A stretch of DNA of 44,086 bases from DAITAZ01 sp036824045 (GCA_036824045.1 DAITAZ010000030.1:1-44086), one strand, 5' to 3'. Numbered from the stretch's first letter, positions 33,180 through 44,086 are shown. The notes: a model not told the origin generated them from the letters alone. Numbers and translations: made by a program.

Positions 33180-35459
33180 ATGATCGCGCAGGAACTTGAA
33201 GTCAGTCTGCACATGGCCTTTGTGGAAGCCCGGCAAAAACGGCACGAGTTCATCACGGTGGAACATCTGCTTCTTGCCTTGCTGGACAACCCGTCCGCGG
33301 CAGAAGTCCTCCGCGCATGCGCCTGCAATATCGACGAGCTGCGCAAGGAACTCTCCGCCTTCATCACCGAGCACACGCCCATCGTGGGCGGCAGCGAGGA
33401 GATCGACACGCAGCCGACGCTGGGTTTCCAGCGGGTGATCCAGCGTGCCATCCTCCACGTGCAATCCTCCGGCAAAAAAGAGGTGACGGGCGCCAACGTG
33501 CTGGTCGCCATCTTCGGCGAGAAAGATTCCCACGCCGTGTATTTCCTCCAGCGCCAAGGCATCACCCGGCTGGACGTGGTCAATTTCATCTCCCACGGCA
33601 TTACCAAATCGCCCCAGCAAGGCGGCCCCAAGCCCGCCGAGAGCAACGAGAACAGCGGCGAACAGGAGCAGGAGAGCGCTGCCTCCAACGGAGCGCTCGA
33701 AGCCTATACCCAGAACCTCAACGCCCAGGCCATGGTGGGCAAGATCGATCCGCTCATCGGCCGCGAGAAGGAAGTCGAGCGGGTCATCCAGACGCTCTGC
33801 CGCCGCCGCAAGAACAATCCTCTCCTGGTAGGCGAAGCGGGTGTGGGCAAGACGGCCATCGCCGAAGGCTTGGCCCGTCGGATCTTTGAAGGCCGGGTTC
33901 CGGAAGTGCTGGCCCACGCCCAGGTGTACGCGCTGGACATGGGCGCACTGCTGGCGGGCACCAAGTACCGCGGGGACTTCGAACAGCGGCTCAAGGCTGT
34001 GCTCAAGCAATTGCTGGAAAACCAGAACGCCATCCTGTTCATCGACGAAATCCACACGCTCATCGGCGCCGGTGCCGCCTCAGGTGGCACGCTGGATGCG
34101 TCCAACCTGCTCAAGCCGGCCCTCTCCTCAGGCCAGCTCAAGTGCATCGGCGCGACCACCTACACGGAATACCGGGGGGTGTTCGAGAAAGATCATGCGC
34201 TCTCCCGCCGCTTCCAGAAGATCGACGTGAATGAACCGTCGGTGGAAGAAACCGTCGCCATCCTGCGCGGCCTCAAGTCCCGGTTCGAGCAGCACCACGG
34301 CGTCAAATACTCGTCGGCAGCAATCTCCAGCGCCGCCGAACTGTCTTCTCGCTACATCAATGACCGCCACCTGCCGGACAAAGCCATCGACGTGATCGAC
34401 GAGGCGGGCGCAGCCCAGCGCATCCAGCCGAAATCCAAGCAGAAGAAGGTGATCGGCAAGACCGAGATTGAGGAGATCGTGGCCAAGATGGCGCGCATCC
34501 CGCCCAAGCACGTGTCGTCCGACGATCGCGCCGCGCTCAAGACCCTGGAGCGGGATCTGAAATCCGTGGTGTTCGGGCAGAACGCTGCCATTGAGGCACT
34601 GGCCAAGGCGATCAAGATGTCCCGCTCGGGCCTGGGCAATCCACAGAAACCCATCGGCTCCTTCCTCTTCTCCGGCCCCACGGGTGTCGGCAAGACGGAA
34701 GTGGCCAGGCAACTCGCCTACGTGCTGGGGATCGAGTTGATCCGTTTCGACATGTCCGAATACATGGAGCGGCATGCGGTGTCACGGCTCATCGGCGCCC
34801 CCCCCGGGTATGTGGGCTTCGACCAGGGTGGCCTGCTGACCGAGGCGGTGACCAAGAAGCCCCACGCCGTTTTGCTGCTGGACGAGATCGAAAAGGCACA
34901 CCCGGACATCTACAACATCCTGCTGCAGGTGATGGATCACGGCACGCTGACCGACAACAATGGCCGCCAGGCGGACTTCCGCAACGTGATCATCATCATG
35001 ACCACCAACGCTGGAGCCGAAACCATGCAGAAGGCCGTGATCGGCTTCAGCAGCAAGCGGGAAGCCGGCGACGAAATGGGCGACATCAAGCGCTTGTTCA
35101 CCCCGGAGTTCCGCAACCGGCTGGACGGCATCATTTCGTTCAAGGCACTGGACGAGGAAATCATCCTCAGGGTGGTGGACAAGTTCCTCATGCAGTTGGA
35201 GGGACAGTTGCACGAGCGCAAGGTGGAAGCCATCTTCACCGACAAGTTGCGCAGCTGGCTGGCAAAGAAAGGCTTCGATCCGCTCATGGGTGCCCGCCCC
35301 ATGGCCCGCCTGATCCAGGATGCCATCCGCGCGGCCCTGGCGGACGAATTGCTGTTCGGCCGTCTGGTCAACGGTGGCAAGGTCACCATTGATCTGGACG
35401 AGACTGAGAAGGTGGTGCTGGGCTTCGAAGAAGAAGTGGCGGCCGCGCCGGCTGCCTGA
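33180..35459 (+). CDS. clpA: ATP-dependent Clp protease ATP-binding subunit ClpA
   Basis: A 759-residue AAA+ unfoldase that works with ClpP (E. coli ClpA 758). Clp_N double repeat at 1-145, a polar Gln/Glu/Ser linker (about 145-175), first AAA+ module with GEAGVGKT and FIDEIHTLIG, second with GPTGVGKT and LLLDEIEKAHP, and a C-terminal D2 small domain. The start at 33180 is one base after the clpS stop, so translation is coupled. A rho-independent terminator follows 24 bp after the stop. clpP is not in the window. Confidence 0.98.
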   Translation: MIAQELEVSLHMAFVEARQKRHEFITVEHLLLALLDNPSAAEVLRACACNIDELRKELSAFITEHTPIVGGSEEIDTQPTLGFQRVIQRAILHVQSSGKKEVTGANVLVAIFGEKDSHAVYFLQRQGITRLDVVNFISHGITKSPQQGGPKPAESNENSGEQEQESAASNGALEAYTQNLNAQAMVGKIDPLIGREKEVERVIQTLCRRRKNNPLLVGEAGVGKTAIAEGLARRIFEGRVPEVLAHAQVYALDMGALLAGTKYRGDFEQRLKAVLKQLLENQNAILFIDEIHTLIGAGAASGGTLDASNLLKPALSSGQLKCIGATTYTEYRGVFEKDHALSRRFQKIDVNEPSVEETVAILRGLKSRFEQHHGVKYSSAAISSAAELSSRYINDRHLPDKAIDVIDEAGAAQRIQPKSKQKKVIGKTEIEEIVAKMARIPPKHVSSDDRAALKTLERDLKSVVFGQNAAIEALAKAIKMSRSGLGNPQKPIGSFLFSGPTGVGKTEVARQLAYVLGIELIRFDMSEYMERHAVSRLIGAPPGYVGFDQGGLLTEAVTKKPHAVLLLDEIEKAHPDIYNILLQVMDHGTLTDNNGRQADFRNVIIIMTTNAGAETMQKAVIGFSSKREAGDEMGDIKRLFTPEFRNRLDGIISFKALDEEIILRVVDKFLMQLEGQLHERKVEAIFTDKLRSWLAKKGFDPLMGARPMARLIQDAIRAALADELLFGRLVNGGKVTIDLDETEKVVLGFEEEVAAAPAA

Positions 35460-35483
35460 CGCCCGAGATTTCCACCCTGGCCT

Positions 35484-35511
35484 AGCGGCGGTATCCTTAC
35501 CGCCGCTTTTT
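35484..35511 (+). terminator. Intrinsic terminator of clpS-clpA
   Basis: AGCGGCGGTA (35484-35493) pairs perfectly with TACCGCCGCT (35498-35507) around TCCT, followed by a T run. It separates the operon from rraA. Confidence 0.92.
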
Positions 35512-35531
35512 CATTTTGGAGACAGGACAAC

Positions 35532-36011
35532 ATGGAGTTCCAGACCGCAGACCTGTGCGACGCTCATGAGGGCAGAGTCCAGGTGGTATCCCCGATGTTC
35601 ATCTCGCTCGGCGGCCGACGCGCCTGCCACGGCGCCATCGTTACCCTGAAGATTTTTGAAGACAATTCCTGGGTGCGTAAGCTGCTCGCCACGCCCGGTC
35701 AGGGCAAAGTATTGGTCATCGACGGCGGAGCCAGCATGCGCTGCGCCCTCGTGGGCGATCAACTCGCCGAGTTGGCCGTCAAAAATGGCTGGGCGGGCAT
35801 CATCGTCTATGGGTGCATTCGTGACTCCCGTGCCATTGGCCAGATGGATCTGGGAGTCTTCGCCTTGGGCACCCATCCCCAGAAGACGGTCAAGCGGGAC
35901 ATCGGCGAGAGCGAAGTGCCGGTGACCTTCGGCGGCGTCACCTTTACGCCCGGCCACCACGTTTATGCCGACGAGGACGGCGTGATCGTGTCCGCCTCCG
36001 CCCTCCTTTGA
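35532..36011 (+). CDS. rraA: RraA-family protein (RNase E inhibitor or HMG/CHA aldolase-like)
   Basis: A 159-residue RraA-like protein (E. coli RraA 161). It carries the family stretch GDQLAELAVKNGWAGIIVYG followed by C-I-R-D, whose Arg-Asp is the catalytic/metal-binding pair of the related 4-hydroxy-4-methyl-2-oxoglutarate aldolases. Members keeping this motif may act as aldolase or oxaloacetate decarboxylase instead of, or beside, inhibiting RNase E, so the name should be taken as family-level. The start at 35532 has AGGA shortly upstream. It is a single gene between terminators. Confidence 0.93.
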   Translation: MEFQTADLCDAHEGRVQVVSPMFISLGGRRACHGAIVTLKIFEDNSWVRKLLATPGQGKVLVIDGGASMRCALVGDQLAELAVKNGWAGIIVYGCIRDSRAIGQMDLGVFALGTHPQKTVKRDIGESEVPVTFGGVTFTPGHHVYADEDGVIVSASALL

Positions 36012-36340
36012 TTTCCCCCTGGCGGGAACCCGTTCCTCGCCAGGGGCGCAAGTGTGTCAAATTTCCGCATCGCAGCAGACTCCCCGTTTCACAGATTCGA
36101 CCCTCGTTTCACATAGAGAAACGATATTTTTAGTCTATTGAAATTACGGGATAAAATTTTTTCTTATATCTTATATAAGACTACTTGTTGCTTTGCAAAA
36201 CCACTCCTAGAATCTCCCCCATGGTGATCGCCAATCGAGGGGCCTGATCTTCTGCTCCCCAGGCAATCTTGATGGCTGCTCCCACAGCCTGGCGCACCGC
36301 CGGTCAGCATTGATCTCAACTCCTTGAGCGAGGAAATCTC
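36012..36340. promoter_or_regulatory. 329-bp aceA upstream region with half-site repeats and an AT-rich promoter zone
   Basis: No gene is seen. CGTTTCACA occurs twice, at 36085-36093 and 36105-36113, exactly 20 bp apart; the second also forms an inverted pair CGTTTC (36105-36110) / GAAACG (36118-36123) with a 7-bp spacer. Next comes an unusually AT-rich block (about 36120-36180) with TAAAAT at 36152-36157, TATATC at 36165-36170 and the palindrome TCTTATATAAGA at 36169-36180. This layout suggests a regulator-bound promoter for isocitrate lyase; the regulator is unknown and the -10/-35 pair cannot be set with confidence. Confidence 0.5.
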
Positions 36341-37651
36341 ATGAGCACGTTCGAACAGCAAGTCGCAGCCCTGGAAAAGGACTGGGCCGAAAACCCCCGT
36401 TGGAAAAGCGTCAAGCGTGGCTACAGCGCCGCTGACGTGGTGCGCCTGCGCGGCTCCCTGCAGATCGAGTACACGCTGGCCAAGCGCGGCGCGGAGAAGC
36501 TCTGGGCGGCCGTGAACGGCGGCGCCAAGAAGGGCTATGTCAACGCATTCGGCGCCATCACCGCCGGGCAGGCCATGCAGCAGGCCAAGGCTGGCCTCGA
36601 AGCCGTTTATCTGTCCGGCTGGCAGGTTGCCGCCGACGGCAACACCTCCGAAACCATGTACCCCGACCAGTCCCTGTACGCCTATGACTCGGTCCCGACC
36701 ATGGTTCGCCGGATCAACAACACCTTCAAGCGTGCTGACGAGATTCAGTGGTCCCGTGGCACCAAGCCGGGTGATGAGGGCTTCATCGACTACTTCCTGC
36801 CCATCGTGGCCGACGCGGAAGCCGGTTTCGGCGGCGTGCTCAACGCTTTCGAACTGATGAAGAACATGATCGCCGCTGGCGCCGCCGGCGTGCACTTTGA
36901 AGACCAGTTGGCTGCCGTGAAGAAGTGCGGCCACATGGGCGGCAAGGTGCTGGTCCCCACCCGCGAAGCCGTTGAGAAATTGATCGCTGCACGTTTCGCT
37001 GCCGACGTGATGGGCGTGCCCACCATCGTTCTGGCCCGTACCGACGCGGAAGCCGCCAACCTGCTGACCAGCGACTGCGACGACAACGACCGTCCGTTCG
37101 TGACCGGCGAGCGCACCCAGGAAGGCTTCTATCGCGTCAAGAACGGTCTCGAGCAAGCCATCAGCCGCGGTGTCGCCTACGCCCCCTACGCTGACTTGGT
37201 GTGGTGCGAGACTGGCACGCCGGATCTGGGCTTCGCCCGCGAATTCGCCCAGGCCGTGCACGCCGCCTGCCCCGGCAAGCTGCTGTCCTACAACTGCTCG
37301 CCCTCCTTCAACTGGAAGAAGAACCTGGACGACGCCACCATCGCCAAGTTCCAGGACGAGCTCTCCGCGCTGGGCTACAAGTATCAGTTCATCACCCTGG
37401 CGGGCATCCACATCAACTGGTACAACACGTTCCAGTTCGCCCACGCCTATGCCCGCGGCGAAGGCATGAAGCATTACACCGAGATGGTGCAGGAACCGGA
37501 GTTCAAGGCTCGCGAAATGGGCTACACCTTCGTGTCCCACCAGCAGGAAGTGGGCGCCGGCTACTTCGACGACGTCACCACCGTGATCCAGGGCGGCTCC
37601 TCCTCCGTCAAGGCCCTTACCGGCTCCACCGAGGAAGAACAGTTCCACTAA
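36341..37651 (+). CDS. aceA: Isocitrate lyase
   Basis: A 436-residue enzyme cleaving isocitrate to glyoxylate and succinate (E. coli AceA 434). The catalytic KKCGHMGGKVLVPT has Cys196. Also present are the YLSGWQVAAD region, the metal-site FVADAEAGFGG-like stretch (IVADAEAGFGG), and NCSPSFNWK. The start at 36341 has GAGGAAA 6 nt upstream. An intrinsic terminator follows. Malate synthase, its pathway partner, begins at 43873, and the AceK/Icd pair lies 5 kb upstream. Confidence 0.99.
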   Translation: MSTFEQQVAALEKDWAENPRWKSVKRGYSAADVVRLRGSLQIEYTLAKRGAEKLWAAVNGGAKKGYVNAFGAITAGQAMQQAKAGLEAVYLSGWQVAADGNTSETMYPDQSLYAYDSVPTMVRRINNTFKRADEIQWSRGTKPGDEGFIDYFLPIVADAEAGFGGVLNAFELMKNMIAAGAAGVHFEDQLAAVKKCGHMGGKVLVPTREAVEKLIAARFAADVMGVPTIVLARTDAEAANLLTSDCDDNDRPFVTGERTQEGFYRVKNGLEQAISRGVAYAPYADLVWCETGTPDLGFAREFAQAVHAACPGKLLSYNCSPSFNWKKNLDDATIAKFQDELSALGYKYQFITLAGIHINWYNTFQFAHAYARGEGMKHYTEMVQEPEFKAREMGYTFVSHQQEVGAGYFDDVTTVIQGGSSSVKALTGSTEEEQFH

Positions 37652-37675
37652 ACCGGGACTCGCCTTCGGCGCAAC

Positions 37676-37704
37676 AAAAAACCCGCACAGTGTGCGGGTT
37701 TTTT
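37676..37704. terminator. Bidirectional intrinsic terminator between aceA and idh
   Basis: AAAAAACCCGCAC (37676-37688) pairs with GTGCGGGTTTTTT (37692-37704) around AGT. It serves aceA and, read leftwards, the monomeric isocitrate dehydrogenase gene. Confidence 0.92.
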
Positions 37705-37777
37705 GTTTTCTGCTCCGCCCAAGCATTTACCGGCCGGAGTTACGGCTGGCGGCGGGAGCCGCCAGCGGAGCGCCCAC

Positions 37778-40018
<2,241 letters not shown>

Positions 40019-40334
40019 ACAAACCCTCCACTTCCTCTCTGAATACCACCTGAATGAATGGCAACCACCGAACCGACCGTGGCTGTCTTATCTGCAAGCA
40101 AAGAAAACCGGCAACCAACCAAAACCAAGGAGTATCGGGGCCCAAGCCAGTCCAGTCAATGCTCGCTGCCGGACTGTCCAGGTCACCCCTCGCCGTCCCG
40201 CCCCGTCTGCCCAGCCCCTGGCATCGGCCTCCGGAAAAAGCCCCGGGATTTCCCCGCCCCTGCCTCAAGTCCTGTCGGCAACATGTCGTTGATGTGCACG
40301 CCTCAGCCCCTTTCGCGTGCCCCGGAGATTTTCC
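40019..40334. other. 316-bp intergenic region between idh and the chemoreceptor gene
   Basis: No gene is seen. The part next to idh (40019-40130) is A/C-rich; the rest is GC-rich. I see no convincing promoter hexamer pair, operator or terminator, though both flanking genes must be transcribed outward from here. Confidence 0.4.
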
Positions 40335-41990
40335 GTGCTCAGCCAATTCAGTGTATCCAGCCGCCTAGCGCTGCTATGTCTGGTGATGACCGCCATCACG
40401 CTCGGCGTGGGCGCCCTTGGCCTTTTCGGTCTGGGCCAAACCGCCCGCAACGAGCAATCCATGTACGAAGACAAGCTCGTCCCCTTGCGCGAACTGGCCC
40501 GCTTGCGCCGCCTCGCCAATGAGCAATCGGAACAGCTATTGCGCGCCCTGCAGCACAACCCCGCAGCGGAATACAGCAAACTGCACACCCACCCGATCAG
40601 CGACCACCTGGACAAGGTGGCCAGTCATACCAAATGGGCGGAAGACACATTCCAGTCCCTGCGCGCAGCCAAGCTGGGTGAAGCTACTCGCGCCAAGTTC
40701 AGCGAGGCGGAAACCATTTACCAGCGCTGGCTGACGGAGGGCGTGCGCCCCACGGAGGCCGCGCTGCGCAAGGGAGACTTCGGGATCGATGCGGCAGGCC
40801 GCTTGTTTCAGGCCACACGGGCGCACAAAGACACATTCGAAAAGCTGGCCAGGGAAATCACCGAACAGGAAGCGCAAGCGGCCAAGGCAGCCTACGAGGC
40901 GGACATCGCCGCCTATGAGCAAATCCGCTTGACGGTGCTGGGCCTGCTCGCCGCAGGCGCGGCCATCGCGGGGCTGTTGGCGTACTCCATCATTTCTTCG
41001 GTATCCACCCCCCTGCGGCGCTTGCGCGACGCCATCGGCCACACCGAGCAGGACGGGGATTTCACCCGGCGTGTGGAGGCTGAAGGACGAGACGAAGTGG
41101 CCGACACAGCCCGCTCCTTCAATCGACTGATGGAAACGCTACAGCGCAGCCTCGGGGACGTCCTGCGCCGCACGGGCGACCTGGATACCGCGGCCCGCAG
41201 CATGGCCCAAGCCGCCAGCGACACGGCGCAGCGCTCTGTGGACACCAGCGAGGCAACCGGCTCCATGGCCGCTGCCATCGAGCAACTATCCGCCAGCATC
41301 ACCCAGGTTTCGGACAATGCCCGCAGCGCCTTGGCCCGCACCAACCAGACCGGAACGGCCTCCCATTCCGGCAACGAAATCATCGACCGCTCCGCGCAGG
41401 AAATGCGGCGCATGGCGGAAACGGTCCAGGGCGCGGCCGGCACGATCACCACCCTGGGCGAACAGTCCCAGCGCATCTCCAGCATCGTCCAGGTCATCCA
41501 CGATGTGGCGGACCAGACCAATCTGTTGGCGCTCAATGCCGCCATCGAGGCCGCCCGCGCAGGCGAGCAGGGACGCGGCTTTGCGGTAGTGGCGGACGAA
41601 GTGCGCAAGCTGGCCGAGCGAACCTCCTCCGCCACCGCCGAAATCGGGGGCATGATCAACGGCATCCAGCAGAGCGCGCAACAGGCGGTAGGCGCCATGT
41701 CGGAGGCCGCCCAGCAGGTCGGCAGCGGGGTCTCCCTGGCCGAGCAAGCCGGCCAGGCGATGGATGCGATCCGTCACCACACCCAGGCAGTGATTGCCGC
41801 CGTAGACGAAATCAGCAACGCCTTGCACGAGCAAACCGCCGCAAGCCAGGGCCTGTCGATCCAGCTCGAGCGGGTGGCCCGCTCCGCCGAGGCCAACAGC
41901 CAGGGCGCGCGGGACTCCGCCGACTCCGCCCATGCCCTGGGCACCCTGGCCAGTCAGATCCGGGATGCGGTGAGCCGCTTCCGCGTGTGA
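40335..41990 (+). CDS. Methyl-accepting chemotaxis protein
   Basis: A 551-residue transmembrane chemoreceptor. TM1 lies at about 11-34, a helical periplasmic ligand domain of about 165 residues of four-helix-bundle type (36-197), TM2 at about 198-222, HAMP (about 222-275), and the cytoplasmic signalling domain with the hairpin tip DQTNLLALNAAIEAARAGEQ and GRGFAVVADEVRKLAERT. No C-terminal CheR-binding pentapeptide. The start chosen is the GTG at 40335, with GGAG spaced 7 nt; an upstream GTG at 40317 has no such site. The ligand is unknown; the next-door glyoxylate-shunt genes do not determine it. Confidence 0.93.
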   Translation: MLSQFSVSSRLALLCLVMTAITLGVGALGLFGLGQTARNEQSMYEDKLVPLRELARLRRLANEQSEQLLRALQHNPAAEYSKLHTHPISDHLDKVASHTKWAEDTFQSLRAAKLGEATRAKFSEAETIYQRWLTEGVRPTEAALRKGDFGIDAAGRLFQATRAHKDTFEKLAREITEQEAQAAKAAYEADIAAYEQIRLTVLGLLAAGAAIAGLLAYSIISSVSTPLRRLRDAIGHTEQDGDFTRRVEAEGRDEVADTARSFNRLMETLQRSLGDVLRRTGDLDTAARSMAQAASDTAQRSVDTSEATGSMAAAIEQLSASITQVSDNARSALARTNQTGTASHSGNEIIDRSAQEMRRMAETVQGAAGTITTLGEQSQRISSIVQVIHDVADQTNLLALNAAIEAARAGEQGRGFAVVADEVRKLAERTSSATAEIGGMINGIQQSAQQAVGAMSEAAQQVGSGVSLAEQAGQAMDAIRHHTQAVIAAVDEISNALHEQTAASQGLSIQLERVARSAEANSQGARDSADSAHALGTLASQIRDAVSRFRV

Positions 41991-42002
41991 CCGCCCGCAC
42001 CC

Positions 42003-42923
42003 TCAGGCGGACGCCCCGGTCGCCACGCGCCAGTAGTCCCCGGAGCCGTAGTGATGCTTGAGATAATCGAGGAAGAGCCGTACCCGCAGGGGTAACTGCT
42101 TGCGCTGGGGGAACACGGCGAAGATGCCGTTGGGTGGCGCCGCGAAGTCATCGAGCACCGTCACCAGCCGCCCCGCCTGCAGATCCGCGCCCACCTCCCA
42201 CATGCTGCGCCAGGCGAGGCCCATCCCCGCCAGCGCCCATTCCCGCAGCACCACGCCATCGTTGCATTCAAAGGGGCCGGAAACCTTGACGGTCATCGCC
42301 TCCTCCGGCCGCTCCGGGTCACGGAACACCCAGCCGCGCTGCGCGCCGAGGGACAGGCAGCGGTGCCGCGCCAGATCGTCCGGATGCGCCGGCGCGCCGT
42401 AATCGGCCAGGTAGGCCGGACTCGCCACCACCACCCGCCGGTTTTCCGCCAAGCGGATGGATACCAGACTCGAATCGGCCATGGCGCCAATGCGGATCGC
42501 GCAGTCGATCCCTTCGTTCACCAGATCCACCAGCCGGTCCGCCAGATCCAGATTGCAGGTCACGTCCGGGTGATCCTGCAGGAAACCCCGCACCAACGGC
42601 GCCACATGACGCCGCCCAAAGCCCGCGGGGGCGGAAATGCGGATATGGCCGCTGGCCTTGACGCCCCCGAGGCTCACCGACGCCTCCGCATTGGCCAAAT
42701 CATTCAGGATGCGCTGGCAATCCTCCAGGAACGCGGCGCCCTCGAAGGTCAGACTCAGCCGCCGGGTGGTACGCAGCATCAGCTTCACCCCCAGGCGAGC
42801 CTCCAGCGCGTCGATCCGGCGGCCGATCATGGCCGGCGTCACGCCTGCGGCCCGGGCGGCGGCAGAAAGGCTTCCCCGTGTGGCCACGGACACAAAGGCT
42901 TCGATCTGGGCAAAGGCATCCAT
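42003..42923 (-). CDS. LysR-family transcriptional regulator
   Basis: A 306-residue LysR regulator: winged helix-turn-helix at 1-60 (FVSVATRGSLSAAARAAGVTPAMIGRRI) and a periplasmic-binding-like effector domain from about 90. It reads like the CrgA/DsdC-type group (FVSVA...RRIDALEARLG, LRTTRRLSLT). It is divergent from the haloacid dehalogenase gene with a 177-bp gap, the usual LysR arrangement with a target gene. The ribosome binding site is weak. It ends 12 bp after the chemoreceptor gene on the opposite strand. Confidence 0.93.
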   Translation of the reverse strand: MDAFAQIEAFVSVATRGSLSAAARAAGVTPAMIGRRIDALEARLGVKLMLRTTRRLSLTFEGAAFLEDCQRILNDLANAEASVSLGGVKASGHIRISAPAGFGRRHVAPLVRGFLQDHPDVTCNLDLADRLVDLVNEGIDCAIRIGAMADSSLVSIRLAENRRVVVASPAYLADYGAPAHPDDLARHRCLSLGAQRGWVFRDPERPEEAMTVKVSGPFECNDGVVLREWALAGMGLAWRSMWEVGADLQAGRLVTVLDDFAAPPNGIFAVFPQRKQLPLRVRLFLDYLKHHYGSGDYWRVATGASA

Positions 42924-43100
42924 TTTTTACTTCTGGTACAAGATCATTTGACGAAATCCTAGCTTCTTTTTGCCCGATATAGGGAATACACTTCACTCAA
43001 CTTGCAGACATTCAGGAGGGGTGGAGGAGACAAACCGTCCGGTGACAAACAAGCGCCACCAAGCGCACCGCCCGGACACCCCCTTCCTCTTTTTATTCCC

Positions 43101-43793
43101 ATGAGTCAGCGAGCCCCGATCCGCGCGGTTGTTTTCGATGCCTATGGCACCCTGTTCGACGTCCATTCGGTCGGGCTGCTGGCGGAGCAACTGTTCCCGG
43201 AGCGGGGCGCCGCGCTGTCTCAGCTCTGGCGCACCAAGCAGCTCGAATACAGTTGGCAGCGTTCGCTGGCCGGCCGCTACAAGCCGTTCTGGGAATTGAC
43301 TGAGGATGCGTTGGTGTTCGCTGCCGAAAAGCTCGGGCTCACCCTGAGCGACGCGGCCCGCGCCCAACTGATGCAGCAGTACGCGTGCCTCACCCCCTTC
43401 CCCGAGAACCTGGGCGCCTTGCGCGCCCTCAAGCGCCGCGGCATCCCGCTGGCCATCCTCTCCAACGGCACCCCGGCGATGCTCGACATCGCCATCAAGA
43501 GCGCCGGCCTCGCCGGCATCTTCGATCACGTGCTGTCGGTGGATGCAGTGGGCCACTACAAGACGGCGCCCCAGGCTTACCAGATGGGCCCCCACGCCCT
43601 GGGCCTGCCCGCCGGGCAGATCCTCTTCGTCTCCGCCAACGGTTGGGACGTGGCGGGTGCCGCCTGGTTTGGCTATACCACTTTCTGGATCAACCGCGAC
43701 AGCCAGCCCACCGAGGTGCTGGACGTAAAGCCCCATCACGTCGGCACTCGGCTGACGGAGGTCGCGGAGCTGCTGGTCCCCGTAGCGGTATAG
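43101..43793 (+). CDS. Haloacid dehalogenase, type II
   Basis: A 230-residue HAD-superfamily enzyme of the (S)-2-haloacid dehalogenase kind, which hydrolyses short L-2-haloacids such as chloroacetate to 2-hydroxyacids. The nucleophile is Asp13 in VFDAYGTLFDV; SNGTPAML, HYKTAPQAYQ (catalytic Lys) and SANGWDVAGA complete the active site. The start is the ATG at 43101; a longer frame from 43002 would add an unconserved Pro/Gly-rich stretch. No clear ribosome binding site. Glycolate from chloroacetate would enter via glyoxylate, so its place just before malate synthase may be functional. Confidence 0.92.
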   Translation: MSQRAPIRAVVFDAYGTLFDVHSVGLLAEQLFPERGAALSQLWRTKQLEYSWQRSLAGRYKPFWELTEDALVFAAEKLGLTLSDAARAQLMQQYACLTPFPENLGALRALKRRGIPLAILSNGTPAMLDIAIKSAGLAGIFDHVLSVDAVGHYKTAPQAYQMGPHALGLPAGQILFVSANGWDVAGAAWFGYTTFWINRDSQPTEVLDVKPHHVGTRLTEVAELLVPVAV

Positions 43794-43872
43794 CCGCCCC
43801 GCCTGCCGCTGCACCAAGGGCCGTTCCCGGCCCGGCCCCACCCGAATACCCTTTAACTACATGGAGCACCCT

Positions 43873-44086
43873 ATGAGCATCACTCTTCCCGCCGGCGTCC
43901 AGATCAACGCCCCCATCCAGCCCGAATGGGAATTCATCCTCAGCACCGAGGCCCTGGCGTTCGTGGCCAAGCTGCATCGCGCTTTTGAAGCCCGTCGCCA
44001 GGAGCTGCTCAAGGCCCGCGTGGCCCGCCAGGCCCGCATCGACGCCGGCGAGATGCCCGACTTCCTGCCCGAAACCCAGCACATCC
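43873..44086 (+). CDS. aceB: Malate synthase A, 5' part (runs off the window)
   Basis: The first 71 codons of an open frame that continues past the window end. The N-terminus reads as malate synthase A: a short lead, then PEWEFILSTEALAFVAKLHR, ARRQELLKAR, and DFLPETQHI. The enzyme condenses glyoxylate with acetyl-CoA to malate, completing the glyoxylate shunt begun by AceA. The ATG at 43873 has GGAG at 43863-43866, spaced 6 nt. It lies 79 bp after the dehalogenase gene on the same strand, so read-through is possible. Confidence 0.93.
   Translation, partial: MSITLPAGVQINAPIQPEWEFILSTEALAFVAKLHRAFEARRQELLKARVARQARIDAGEMPDFLPETQHI

Noticed and set aside
33275..33292. TTGCTGGACAA in clpA as an operator copy
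   Set aside because: Half-site only, within codons for LLDN in the conserved Clp_N domain.
36163..36180. Tandem CTTATAT units as a possible phase-variable repeat
   Set aside because: Only two units and not within a coding sequence; more simply part of an AT-rich promoter.

Overview
This 44 kb, GC-rich window looks like a chromosomal segment from a betaproteobacterium, most likely of the Rhodocyclales (Azospira/Dechloromonas/Thauera-like). The class-level call rests on gene content and order: divergent aceK and icd beside clpS-clpA, an SIS-domain gene directly before dolP, a monomeric NADP isocitrate dehydrogenase next to aceA, and malate synthase A close by. The order is inference. No rRNA, tRNA, CRISPR array, insertion sequence or prophage gene was seen, and the window does not look like a recent island.

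Layout. 1-404 is non-coding and holds a strong palindrome resembling a dispersed repeat. 405-3554 (minus) is alaS followed by a small zinc-ribbon Nudix hydrolase. 3792-7985 (plus) is a potassium module: a KdpD-like kinase lacking its usual cytoplasmic N-terminus, a KdpE-like regulator and the Kup transporter. A 7TMR-DISM hybrid-type sensor kinase (without receiver) faces it tail to tail. 11064-14732 holds an alpha/beta hydrolase, ugpB-ugpQ without permease genes, and a lipoprotein. 14985-16870 holds an SIS protein with GmhA catalytic residues, dolP and an unusual two-cysteine DksA.

16945-23427 is the most interesting region. A MerR-type regulator with a B12-binding photoreceptor module (CarH/LitR family, W-x9-EH and ExHxxG both present) is divergent from seven tightly packed minus-strand genes: a small secreted protein, a periplasmic glutathione peroxidase, FolE2, an FAD amine oxidase (COG2907 type), a DUF1365 protein, a CFA-synthase-like methyltransferase that lacks two bicarbonate ligands, and a SnoaL-like protein. 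The 90 bp between them carries two copies of the palindrome TTGTCCTGGACAA exactly 63 bp apart, flanking overlapping promoters; a third copy lies inside the first operon gene. I read this as a B12/light-controlled lipid-modification and photo-oxidative defence operon, possibly making methylated or furan fatty acids.

23522-28774 holds a diiron ferritin-like protein overlapping the heptose adenylyltransferase gene, then a Wzy/WaaL-like polymerase or ligase with a TPR partner and a small secreted protein, a DUF192 protein and RluE. 28787-44086 is a carbon-flux region: AceK divergent from Icd (its substrate), a cold-shock protein, ClpS-ClpA, RraA, isocitrate lyase, a second (monomeric) isocitrate dehydrogenase, a chemotaxis receptor, a LysR regulator divergent from a haloacid dehalogenase, and the start of malate synthase. 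Together these provide almost the complete glyoxylate-shunt branch point, with two isocitrate dehydrogenases of unrelated fold of which only one is a known AceK target. All functional calls are from reading the sequence and family knowledge; no searches were run.
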